Assembly: GCA_016235045.1 (NCBI GenBank)
Contig: JACRME010000009.1
Location: 62,001-126,000 of the forward strand
Direction of reading: 5' to 3'
Origin: Nitrosomonadales bacterium
GTDB taxonomy: Bacteria; Pseudomonadota; Gammaproteobacteria; Burkholderiales; Gallionellaceae
Length of the DNA: 64,000 bases
Made by a program: the position numbers and the translations under genes. This document shows positions 47,405 to 56,704 of this stretch, piece by piece. Below the pieces are notes generated by a model that saw only the letters and a program-made list of their open reading frames with translations, searched no databases and was not told the DNA's origin. Each line of letters opens with the position of its first letter. Positions within the stretch are counted from its first letter, which is position 1.

Positions 47405-47797
47405 TTATGTGCCGCTGGCCAAATGCATGTCGTAAGTCGCCTGGCATGCCGCGTTGGCGGTTTCCAGCGTCTTGTCTGCTTCTGCCTGCACTGCTGCCGG
47501 AACGGTGAATTGGCCCGGTTTGCGGCGCACGGGTTTCTTGTTTGCGTCCAGAAAATCCACCTTGGCTTGCTCTGCGGTGGCCTTGCAAGTTGTCAGGTCG
47601 ACGAGGAGTTGGGCTTCGAATTTGGCCTTCGCTTCCTCCGCGGCCTTGGCCCTCGCCTGCGCCTGGGCGCGGGCCTGTGCCATTGCCTGACGAACTTCTT
47701 CTGCAGCCTTCAGTTCTTGTTTGTTCAGATAATCCAGATAAACCCAGGTTCCACCTGCAAGCACGATCAGTACAAGAGCGATAATTTTCTTAAGCAT
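47405..47797 (-). CDS. Single-span membrane protein with coiled coil, 130 aa
   Basis: No named family recognised. An N-terminal membrane anchor (MLKKIIALVLIVLAGGTWVYLDYL) is followed by an Ala/Gln/Glu-rich coiled coil (AMAQARAQAQARAKAAEEAKAKFEAQ). A conserved-looking region with two cysteines (LTTCKATAEQAKVDFLD and NAACQATYD) follows. The second half is probably periplasmic. The start at 47797 (MLKKII) follows GGGGGTTC and is preferred over the ORF-track start 16 codons earlier. Confidence 0.75.
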   Translation of the reverse strand: MLKKIIALVLIVLAGGTWVYLDYLNKQELKAAEEVRQAMAQARAQAQARAKAAEEAKAKFEAQLLVDLTTCKATAEQAKVDFLDANKKPVRRKPGQFTVPAAVQAEADKTLETANAACQATYDMHLASGT

Positions 47798-47915
47798 GAA
47801 CCCCCCGAGCAGATATTGTTTTTTGGTGGGCGCATGATAAACCAATTCGAGCCGGAATTGACGGCCCCGAATGGGGCAAATTTCGGCTTTGGCCTGTTTA
47901 AAGCCGTTGCCATGA

Positions 47916-47946
47916 AAAACGCCTGATGGGACACATCAGGCGTTTT
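47916..47946. terminator. Bidirectional intrinsic terminator
   Basis: AAAACGCCTGATG-GGACA-CATCAGGCGTTTT is a perfect 13-base inverted repeat, with A runs and T runs on both sides. It lies downstream of the minus-strand helicase gene and is its terminator. On the plus strand it has nothing obvious to terminate. Confidence 0.88.
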
Positions 47947-48001
47947 AACCATGCTTATGAACCGGTATTTACGGTTCGGGGCTGTATGTGGTGCTGCAGT
48001 T

Positions 48002-49582
48002 TCAGCGTTTATTGCCGTTGCTGCTGTTATGCCCGCGTCCCAGCGAGAAGCTCGTGCCTTGCGGGCGGCGCGGTGTCCCGGCATGGGGCGAAGGAGCGCG
48101 ATTGGCGGGTGCATGATGGGCTGGTGCACGATTGCCGCCCACATTGCCATTCACGTTGCCGTTCGAATAGCCGCTGCGCGGTTGCGCATCGTTGCTGAAG
48201 CGGCTGTGCTTGTGACCGTCGCGGCGCTGGTCTTGCGAATGCTCGTGACGGCTGTCCGGTGCTGCATGACGGTTGAAGTTGCCACCGTTGTTGCTGCGAC
48301 CGGCATAACCGCCGCCATTGCTGTTGCGGCCTGCGTAACCACCGCCGTTGCCGCGCGGGGCGCCGCCGCGAGGTGCGGAAGAAGCGGGACGCGGCTTGAA
48401 CTTCGGCTCCATGCCTTCAACGGTGTGCGCCTTGATGGGTTGACCGGTGAAGCGCTCGATCTTTTTCAGGTTCATTGCATCGCGGTTGGAAGCGAACGAC
48501 ACGGCGATACCCGATGCGCCGGCACGGCCGGTGCGACCGATGCGGTGTACATAGTCCTCGGCGAACTTGGGCAGGTCGAAGTTGATGACGTGGGTGATGC
48601 CCGCCACGTCGATGCCGCGTGCGGCAACGTCGGTGGCGACCAGCACGCGCACATTGCCTTTGCGCAGGTTGAGCAGGGTGCGGTTGCGTTCGCGCTGGTT
48701 CATGTCGCCGTGCAGGGCGGCGGCGGCATGGCCGGCAGCGGACAGTTCATCCGCCAGCGAATCGGCATCGCGCTTGGTGGCGGTGAATACCAGTGCCTGG
48801 TTCAGGTCGACATCGCGCAGCAGGTGGTCGAGCAGGCGATTCTTGTGCGCCATATCGTCCACATACATCAGACGTTGCTCGATGTTCTCGTGGCGCGCTT
48901 GCGAGGAAGCGACGCTGATGCGCTTCGGGCTCTTCAGCAGGCGCATGGCCAGGTTGCCGATCGCGCCTTCCAGCGTGGCAGAGAACAGCAGGGTCTGGCG
49001 GGTGGCCGGTGTGGCGGCGGCGATGCGTTCCACGTCATCGATGAAGCCCATGTCCAGCATGCGGTCGGCTTCGTCCAGTACCAGCATTTCCAGGCGCGAG
49101 AAGTCGATGCGGCCGCGTTCGATGTGGTCGATCAGACGGCCCGGTGTGGCCACCAGGATGTCGACGAAACCGGACAGCAGTTTGTTTTGCAGCGGGTAGG
49201 GCATGCCGCCGAGGATGCTCACCACCTTGACGCGCATGTTCTTGCCGTACTTGTTGGCGGCATCGGACACTTGCTGTGCCAGTTCGCGCGTCGGCGTCAG
49301 CACCAGCACGCGCGGGCCTTTGCTGCGCACTTCGGATTGCACCGACAGGCGTTGCAGGGCGGGCAGGATGAAGGCGGCAGTCTTGCCGGTGCCGGTCTGG
49401 GCGGAGGCCATCAGGTCGTGGCCGGCCAGCGCTTCCGGAATGGCTTGCGCCTGGATCGGGGAGGGGACGGTGTAACCCGCGTCCTGTACGGCTTTGAGAA
49501 TGGCCGGATCCAGGCCCAGTGTGGCAAAGGTGGCTGCGTTGTCGGCAGTCGCGGGTGCAGCAGTAATGGTTTTTTCAGACAC
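48002..49582 (-). CDS. DEAD-box ATP-dependent RNA helicase (RhlE-like) with Gly/Asn/Arg-rich tail
   Basis: The 526-residue protein has the full DEAD-box helicase core: the Q motif, motif I (SAQTGTGKTAAF), motif II (VLDEADRML), motif III (SATLE) and motif VI (HRIGRTGRAG). From about residue 400 a low-complexity tail follows, with repeats such as GGGYAGRNSNGGGYAGRSNNGG and a His/Arg-rich end. Such tails bind RNA and can drive condensates. It probably remodels RNA in ribosome assembly or cold adaptation. The start is a GTG preceded by AAGGA. A 15-base direct repeat duplicates the start region, and a leader of about 190 bases precedes it. Confidence 0.92.
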   Translation of the reverse strand: MSEKTITAAPATADNAATFATLGLDPAILKAVQDAGYTVPSPIQAQAIPEALAGHDLMASAQTGTGKTAAFILPALQRLSVQSEVRSKGPRVLVLTPTRELAQQVSDAANKYGKNMRVKVVSILGGMPYPLQNKLLSGFVDILVATPGRLIDHIERGRIDFSRLEMLVLDEADRMLDMGFIDDVERIAAATPATRQTLLFSATLEGAIGNLAMRLLKSPKRISVASSQARHENIEQRLMYVDDMAHKNRLLDHLLRDVDLNQALVFTATKRDADSLADELSAAGHAAAALHGDMNQRERNRTLLNLRKGNVRVLVATDVAARGIDVAGITHVINFDLPKFAEDYVHRIGRTGRAGASGIAVSFASNRDAMNLKKIERFTGQPIKAHTVEGMEPKFKPRPASSAPRGGAPRGNGGGYAGRNSNGGGYAGRSNNGGNFNRHAAPDSRHEHSQDQRRDGHKHSRFSNDAQPRSGYSNGNVNGNVGGNRAPAHHAPANRAPSPHAGTPRRPQGTSFSLGRGHNSSNGNKR

Positions 49583-49610
49583 AGTTGTTCCTTAATTTTT
49601 TCAGACACAG
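49570..49610 (-). repeat. 15-base direct repeat over the helicase start codon
   Basis: TTTTTTCAGACACAG occurs at 49570-49584 and again at 49596-49610. On the minus strand each copy reads CTGTGTCTGAAAAAA and carries a GTG-TCT-GAA-AAA start-like sequence. The copies are 26 bases apart, so they are in different frames. Only the inner copy leads into the helicase. Confidence 0.85.
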
Positions 49611-49909
49611 CGCATGCGCGGCCTGCGGCCACACAATGAAATTCAGTAGGGGAATACCTCTACCGGCGCAAACAAACATCGTCGCTAACCGGTGAAGCTT
49701 GGCGCATCCTGTATGGATGCTGGAGGGTCAGAAAACGATGAACTCAAATGCCGCCCAGAAGCGGCAAGGCGCGCATTATACTCAGCAAGAAAATAAAAGC
49801 CAGCTTTATGTTGCGGGCGGCCGATGTATTTGCCGCCAACGGGTTAGCGAGTATATTTCGGTACAGGCTGGTAAACGATGAGGTGGTCCGTGGCGGGGGA
49901 GAACTTCAG
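49583..49909. other. 327-base divergent intergenic region with long helicase leader
   Basis: On the minus strand a perfect TATAAT (49775-49780) would start a transcript near 49768, giving a helicase leader of about 185 bases. The leader contains a GCATCC-GGATGC hairpin (49704-49720) and a GCCGC-GCGGC hairpin (49750-49765). Such long structured leaders are known for cold-shock helicase genes. The plus-strand side is short and holds the ribosome binding site of the PhnD-like gene. Confidence 0.55.
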
Positions 49910-50806
49910 ATGAAATGGCATATTGTTGCACTTGCCGCTTTGCTGGTCGCCGGTTGCGACAAACAGCAGGGAGAATCCTATCAGCCCGACTTTTCGCCGC
50001 GCAGCGCAGATGTGCCCAAGGAATATATCGTGGGCATCCACCCCTTGCACAATCCCAAACGCCTGGTCGAGGTATACGGTCCTGTCGCCGATTATCTGAA
50101 TACCACCCTCCCGCAAGCGCGTTTTCGCATCGAAGCATCGCGCAACTACGAAGAATTCGAGAAGAAGCTCTACGGCGGGCATTTCGATTTTGCCATGCCC
50201 AATCCCTATCAGACCGTCCGGTCGCTCAAGTACGGTTACCGGGTTTTCGGCAAGATGGGGGACGACGAGATGTTCCGCGGCATCATCCTGGTGCGCAGGG
50301 ACAGCGGCATTCGCAAGGTGTCCGACCTGAAAGGCAAGAAAGTGTCGTATCCCGCTCCCACGGCTTTGGCGGCAACCATGATGCCGCAGTACTACTTGCA
50401 TACGCATGGTCTCGACGTGAATCGAGATATCGAGAATCTGTACGTCGGTTCGCAGGAATCGTCCATCATGAATGTACTGCGCGGCCACGTCGCAGCCGGG
50501 GCGACCTGGCCGGTGCCCTGGAAGATATTCGAGCATGAAAAGCCGGAATTGGCGGCGCAACTGGTGGTGAAATGGCAGACCGAAACGTTGCCGAACAACG
50601 GCTGGGTGTACCGGGACGATGTTCCTCCGGAACTGGCGGTAAAAGTGGGCAATGCGCTCGTCGGCCTGGACAAGACGGCAGAAGGCCGGGCCTTGCTCGA
50701 GAAGCTGGGCATCACCCGTTTCGAGCATGCGACCGATGAAACCTACCGGCCGGTGCAGCGCTACCTGAAAGTGTTTTCCGAAACGGTGCGGCATCTCGAG
50801 TATTGA
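49910..50806 (+). CDS. PhnD-like periplasmic substrate-binding lipoprotein
   Basis: The 298-residue protein has a signal peptide with lipobox LLVAGC (mature Cys near residue 15) and a phosphate/phosphonate-type binding fold. Signatures are GIHPLHNPKRLVEVYGPVADYL, FDFAMPNPYQTVRSLKYGY and SYPAPTALAATMMP. No ABC permease or ATPase lies nearby. Its TGA overlaps the ATG of a membrane diguanylate cyclase, so it more likely serves as a ligand sensor for that enzyme than as a transporter part. The chosen start at 49910 follows GGGGGAGAA. Confidence 0.88.
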   Translation: MKWHIVALAALLVAGCDKQQGESYQPDFSPRSADVPKEYIVGIHPLHNPKRLVEVYGPVADYLNTTLPQARFRIEASRNYEEFEKKLYGGHFDFAMPNPYQTVRSLKYGYRVFGKMGDDEMFRGIILVRRDSGIRKVSDLKGKKVSYPAPTALAATMMPQYYLHTHGLDVNRDIENLYVGSQESSIMNVLRGHVAAGATWPVPWKIFEHEKPELAAQLVVKWQTETLPNNGWVYRDDVPPELAVKVGNALVGLDKTAEGRALLEKLGITRFEHATDETYRPVQRYLKVFSETVRHLEY

Positions 50807-52506
50807 TGAAAACCGGCAAATACATCAGCCTGTTGTGGCGCGGTTCGATACGAAGGCAACTGATCCTGGGCTTCGTATTGGCGTCGCTCGCCCTGATGCT
50901 GGGCTTCGGCTATCTGATTCTCGAGCAGCAACGCGAGGCGTTGTATCAATCTTCCAAGGAGCGGGCGACATCGCTGGCGCACGCCCTTTCCATCAGCGGC
51001 ACCTCATGGGCGTTGGCGAACGACCTGGTCGGACTGCAGGAAGTGGTGCAGGGCTTTGCCAAAACGCAGGATCTGCAACGCGCCTATTTCCTGAATACGC
51101 ACGGAGAAGTGCTGGCTTCGACCAATCCCGATGAGGTCGGCTTCTTCGTGACGGACAAGGTGAGCAGGGACATGCTGGCTTCCGCATCCAGGGAACAGCT
51201 CATCCTGGTGAACCGGGAGAACCAGATCGCCGTCGCTCATCCGGTCATGGCCGAAGGCAGGTTGCTGGGCTGGGTGCGGGTGGAAATGTCGCGGGACGCG
51301 GCGAACGCGAACCTTGCCGCGCTCACGCTGATGTGGATGGTGCTCATGGTTGTTGCCGTGCTGGCGGTGTCCTTTATTGCGTTGGTGCTGGCGCGCCGGT
51401 TGACGCGCGGCCTCAATCATCTGATGCAGGTCGCGGCCGCGGTCGAGCATGGCTCGGGAAAACGGCGGTCCGACACCGGCCGGCAGGACGAGATCGGCAT
51501 CCTGGCACGGCACCTGGATCGCATGCTGGATGCGCTCGACCAGCAGAAAAAACTGGTGCTTGAAAGCGAGGCGAGGTATCGCTTTCTGGCCAACAACATC
51601 TCCGACGTGATCTGGATCGTGAACCTGGAAACGGATAAATGGGTGTACATGAGCCCCTCGGTGTTCAAGCTGCTCGGCTACACGGCGGAAGAAGTCATGG
51701 CGCATCCGACCGACGAAATGCTTGCGCCGCAATCCAGGATCGACGTGAGGAAATGGATAGAGGAGCGCAGCAAGAAATTCCTGAAGGGCCGGGATGACGA
51801 TCATGTGTATACGGACGAGGTGGAACAGTATTGCCGCAACGGCGTGAGAGTCTGGACTGAAGTGACGACGCATTTCACCCAAAACGAGGCGGGCGAATTG
51901 ATCCTGCTGGGCGTCACGCGCAACATCACCGAGCGCAAGCGGGCCGAGGAACAGATACGCAACCTGGCCTTTTACGACGCGCTGACAAAATTGCCCAACC
52001 GGCGCCTGCTGCAGGATCGCTTCAATCAGGTGCTCTCGGCCTGCAGGCGCAACAACCGCTATGCGGCGCTGATGTTCATCGATCTGGACAATTTCAAGCC
52101 GCTCAACGACGAGCACGGCCACGACGTGGGGGACATCCTGCTGGTCGAAGTGGCGCGCCGCATCGGCAGTTGCGTGCGCGAAGTCGATACCGTGGCGCGC
52201 TTCGGCGGCGATGAGTTTGTGGTGATGTTGAGCGAACTGGATTGCGACAAGGGCATTTCCAGGACCCGGGCTGGCACGGTGGCGGAGAAGATTCGCCAGA
52301 TTCTGGGGGAAGTTTACCGCCTGCCGGTGGTGAAAGAGGGCGGCCTGGAAACGGAGATCGTCGAGCATCGTTGTACCGCCTGTATCGGCGTGGTGTTGTT
52401 CAACAATCACGGGGCATCGCAGGAGAACCTGCTGCGCGTGGCCGATACCGCCATGTATCAGGCCAAGTCGGCCGGCCGCAACCGGGTGCAATTCGCCGAT
52501 ATATAG
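50806..52506 (+). CDS. Membrane diguanylate cyclase with periplasmic sensor, HAMP, PAS and GGDEF domains
   Basis: The 566-residue protein has a membrane helix near residues 17-37, a periplasmic sensor region ([21 protein letters not shown]) and a second helix ([22 protein letters not shown]). HAMP, PAS ([21 protein letters not shown]) and a GGDEF domain follow. The active motif RFGGDEFVV is intact, and REVD five residues upstream is an inhibitory I-site. It should make c-di-GMP in response to a periplasmic signal. The TGATG overlap with the PhnD-like lipoprotein suggests that protein presents the signal. Confidence 0.93.
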   Translation: MKTGKYISLLWRGSIRRQLILGFVLASLALMLGFGYLILEQQREALYQSSKERATSLAHALSISGTSWALANDLVGLQEVVQGFAKTQDLQRAYFLNTHGEVLASTNPDEVGFFVTDKVSRDMLASASREQLILVNRENQIAVAHPVMAEGRLLGWVRVEMSRDAANANLAALTLMWMVLMVVAVLAVSFIALVLARRLTRGLNHLMQVAAAVEHGSGKRRSDTGRQDEIGILARHLDRMLDALDQQKKLVLESEARYRFLANNISDVIWIVNLETDKWVYMSPSVFKLLGYTAEEVMAHPTDEMLAPQSRIDVRKWIEERSKKFLKGRDDDHVYTDEVEQYCRNGVRVWTEVTTHFTQNEAGELILLGVTRNITERKRAEEQIRNLAFYDALTKLPNRRLLQDRFNQVLSACRRNNRYAALMFIDLDNFKPLNDEHGHDVGDILLVEVARRIGSCVREVDTVARFGGDEFVVMLSELDCDKGISRTRAGTVAEKIRQILGEVYRLPVVKEGGLETEIVEHRCTACIGVVLFNNHGASQENLLRVADTAMYQAKSAGRNRVQFADI

Positions 52507-52531
52507 TTGTCATATTCGCAGTCGTGCTCTG

Positions 52532-52540
52532 TGCTAGAAT
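52532..52540 (+). promoter_or_regulatory. Extended -10 element upstream of typA
   Basis: TGCTAGAAT is an extended -10 about 35 bases before the typA ATG, the same sequence as upstream of ndk. A TTGTCA lies 22 bases before the TAGAAT, too far for a normal -35. Confidence 0.45.
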
Positions 52541-52574
52541 GCGCGCCCTTTGAATCCAGCACAGGTAGTACGAC

Positions 52575-54407
<1,833 letters not shown>

Positions 54408-54432
54408 TTTCTGCGGGAAGGCAACAAGTAAC

Positions 54433-54463
54433 GACAAGGGACGCTTCGGCGTCCCTTGTCATT
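54433..54463 (+). terminator. Intrinsic terminator after typA
   Basis: GACAAGGGACGC-TTCG-GCGTCCCTTGTC is a perfect 12-pair stem with a UUCG tetraloop, followed by ATTTCT. It clearly separates typA from the hydrolase gene. Confidence 0.88.
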
Positions 54464-54512
54464 TCTGTCCGGATATCTATACTGGTTTTCCATTCACAAC
54501 AGGAGAATAACC

Positions 54513-55313
54513 ATGAAAACATTGTTATGTTTCATCGTGCTCATGTTTGCCGCAGCATCGGCCCATGCTGCGGTTCAGGGAAAGGAAGTCAGCTACCGCG
54601 CCGACGGCACGACGCTGAAAGGCTATGTCGCCTATGACGATGCGGTGAAGGGCAAGCGCCCCGGCATCCTGGTGATACACGAATGGTGGGGACACAACGA
54701 ATATGCGCGCAAGCGCGCCCGCATGCTGGCGGAACGCGGCTACACCGCGCTGGCGGTGGATATGTACGGCGACGGCAAGCAGGCGCACCACCCGGACGAT
54801 GCGGGCAAGTTCGCCAGCGAAGTGTCGAAGAACGCCGCGCTGGCCAAGGCGCGATTCGATGCCGCCTACAACCTGCTCGGCAAGGAAGCCACGGTCGATG
54901 CCGGCAACATCGCCGCCATCGGCTACTGCTTCGGCGGTTCGGTGGCGCTCAACATGGCGCGCATCGGCGAACCGCTCAAGGCGGTGGTGAGTTTCCACGG
55001 CGGGCTGGGAACGGCCTCGCCGGCGTTGGCGGGCAAGGTCAAGGCACGCATTGCCTCGTTTACCGGCGAGGATGACCCGATGATCCCGGCTGCGCAGGTT
55101 GCCGCTTTCCGCCAGGAAATGGACAGGGCAGGCGCGCGTTATATCGTCGTCACCTATCCGGGCGCCAAACACGCCTTTACCAATCCCGATGCGGACAAGT
55201 ACGGCCGGGAGTTCAAGTTGCCGCTGGCCTATGATGCAGCCGCCGACAAGGCCTCGTGGGACGAGGGCCTGGCGTTCCTTGCGGATGCGTTCAGAGTCAA
55301 GCAGGAATATTAG
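54513..55313 (+). CDS. Secreted dienelactone hydrolase family protein
   Basis: The 266-residue alpha/beta hydrolase has a Sec signal peptide (MKTLLCFIVLMFAAASAHA). The nucleophile elbow GYCFGG has Cys in place of Ser, the catalytic Asp is probably in GEDDPMIP, and His is in GAKHAF, a Cys-Asp-His triad as in dienelactone hydrolases. The substrate is unknown. The start at 54513 follows CAGGAG. A terminator follows the gene. Confidence 0.9.
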   Translation: MKTLLCFIVLMFAAASAHAAVQGKEVSYRADGTTLKGYVAYDDAVKGKRPGILVIHEWWGHNEYARKRARMLAERGYTALAVDMYGDGKQAHHPDDAGKFASEVSKNAALAKARFDAAYNLLGKEATVDAGNIAAIGYCFGGSVALNMARIGEPLKAVVSFHGGLGTASPALAGKVKARIASFTGEDDPMIPAAQVAAFRQEMDRAGARYIVVTYPGAKHAFTNPDADKYGREFKLPLAYDAAADKASWDEGLAFLADAFRVKQEY

Positions 55314-55348
55314 TCATGCACGGATGGTTATTGGTCATGCGATAACGG

Positions 55349-55374
55349 GGGGCGCCACGGCGCCCCTTGTTGTT
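55349..55374 (+). terminator. Intrinsic terminator after the dienelactone hydrolase gene
   Basis: GGGGCGCC-AC-GGCGCCCC is an eight-pair palindromic stem followed by TTGTTGTTT. Confidence 0.75.
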
Positions 55375-55537
55375 TCAATTGATCTATACTGCAACCGGTT
55401 GCACCAAAAGCGGCATTGCGGTTTTCAAGCAGGAGCAATGATTTCAACCGGACGCAGAGCCGGTTATTGCTCAAGGAATGCAGACTGTGTCAGCACAGCA
55501 AATATGCGTCCGGCGCTGGAGGTTCGAGGTGGAGAAA

Positions 55538-56704
55538 ATGAACGCTCGGAATATTCGCATCACGCAAACATGCGCAGTCGACGCTCGTCAGGCAGTGCAG
55601 GAATTTCACGCGGCGATTGTGCAGCCGCACATCGAGTTGGTAGTCTTCTTCTGTTCCAGCGAATACGATCTTGCAGAACTGGCAGCCTCAATGAACCAGC
55701 TGTTTCCGGGAATCCAGGTGGTGGGATGCACCACTGCCGGGGAGATCGGGCCGGACGGTTATCGCCGGCACAGCCTTACCGGGGCAAGCTTTGCGGCAGG
55801 TAGTTGTTTCGCCGTCAGCGGGCTGCTGGATCAATTGAACCGCTTCGACAATGCCAGGGTTCATGACCTGGCGCAAAGCTTGCTGCAGCGGCTGGAAAGG
55901 AAAGCCCCGCAAGCAGACCCGAAAAACAGTTTTGCGATGCTGCTGATCGACGGGATGTCCATACGCGAAGAGCCGGTGGCGCATGCCATGCAGTCGGCGC
56001 TGGGCAGGATCCCGTTGGTTGGCGGCTCGGCGGGAGACGACCGGAAATTCGAGCAGACCTGGGTTTACTGCGACGGCCGCTTCCATGCCGACAGCGCCGC
56101 ATTGATCCTGATCAGCACTTCCTTGCCGTTCAGGGTATTCATGACGCACCATTTCGTTGCCACCCCGGAGCGACTGGTGGTCACGGAAGCCGATACCGCC
56201 ACGCGCACCGTCAGGCAGATCAACGGACTGCCGGCGGCTGAAGAATACGCGCGGCTGATCGGGGTTGCCGTGCCCGAGCTGAGCGCCACGCGTTTCGCCG
56301 CCTCGCCGCTGGTGGTCGTGATCGAAGGCACGAACTACGTTCGCGCCATACAGAAAACGAATCCCGACGGCAGCATGAAGTTCTTTTGCGCCATTGAGGA
56401 GGGCGTGGTGCTCCGGGTGGCGCACGGCCTGGACCTGGAAAAAAACCTTCAGCAGACTTTCGACAATATCCGCGCCGAGATCGGGCCGCCACAACTCGTC
56501 TTCGGCTGCGATTGCATTCTGCGCAACCAGGAGATCGTCCAGAACGGTCAATTGGGCCGCGTTTCGGAAGTATTCCGACGCAACAACACCGTCGGTTTCA
56601 GCAGCTACGGCGAACAGTTCCACGGAATACACGTCAACCAGACCTTCACCGGGATCGCCGTCGGCCAGGCCGCCGAGCCGGACGGACAGCCGCAAGATGG
56701 ATAA
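55538..56704 (+). CDS. FIST N/FIST C sensor protein
   Basis: FIST domains are cytosolic sensor modules thought to bind small ligands such as amino acids. In this 388-residue protein FIST_N covers about residues 20-215 (VVFFCSSEYDLAELAASMN; VVGCTTAGEIGPDGY; LVGGSAGDD). FIST_C covers 220-370 (FVATPERLVVTEADTATRTV; FGCDCILRN; VGFSSYGEQFHGIHVNQTFTGIAV). It ends within the start of a PAS-GGDEF gene (8-base overlap), so it is probably its sensory partner. The ATG at 55538, after GAGGTGGAG, is preferred; the ORF-track ATG at 55478 is an alternative. Confidence 0.9.
   Translation: MNARNIRITQTCAVDARQAVQEFHAAIVQPHIELVVFFCSSEYDLAELAASMNQLFPGIQVVGCTTAGEIGPDGYRRHSLTGASFAAGSCFAVSGLLDQLNRFDNARVHDLAQSLLQRLERKAPQADPKNSFAMLLIDGMSIREEPVAHAMQSALGRIPLVGGSAGDDRKFEQTWVYCDGRFHADSAALILISTSLPFRVFMTHHFVATPERLVVTEADTATRTVRQINGLPAAEEYARLIGVAVPELSATRFAASPLVVVIEGTNYVRAIQKTNPDGSMKFFCAIEEGVVLRVAHGLDLEKNLQQTFDNIRAEIGPPQLVFGCDCILRNQEIVQNGQLGRVSEVFRRNNTVGFSSYGEQFHGIHVNQTFTGIAVGQAAEPDGQPQDG

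Noticed and set aside
47951-49639. 562-residue plus-strand ORF opposite the DEAD-box helicase
   Set aside because: Shadow of the helicase, Val/Ala/Arg-rich without motifs, and starting next to the bidirectional terminator.
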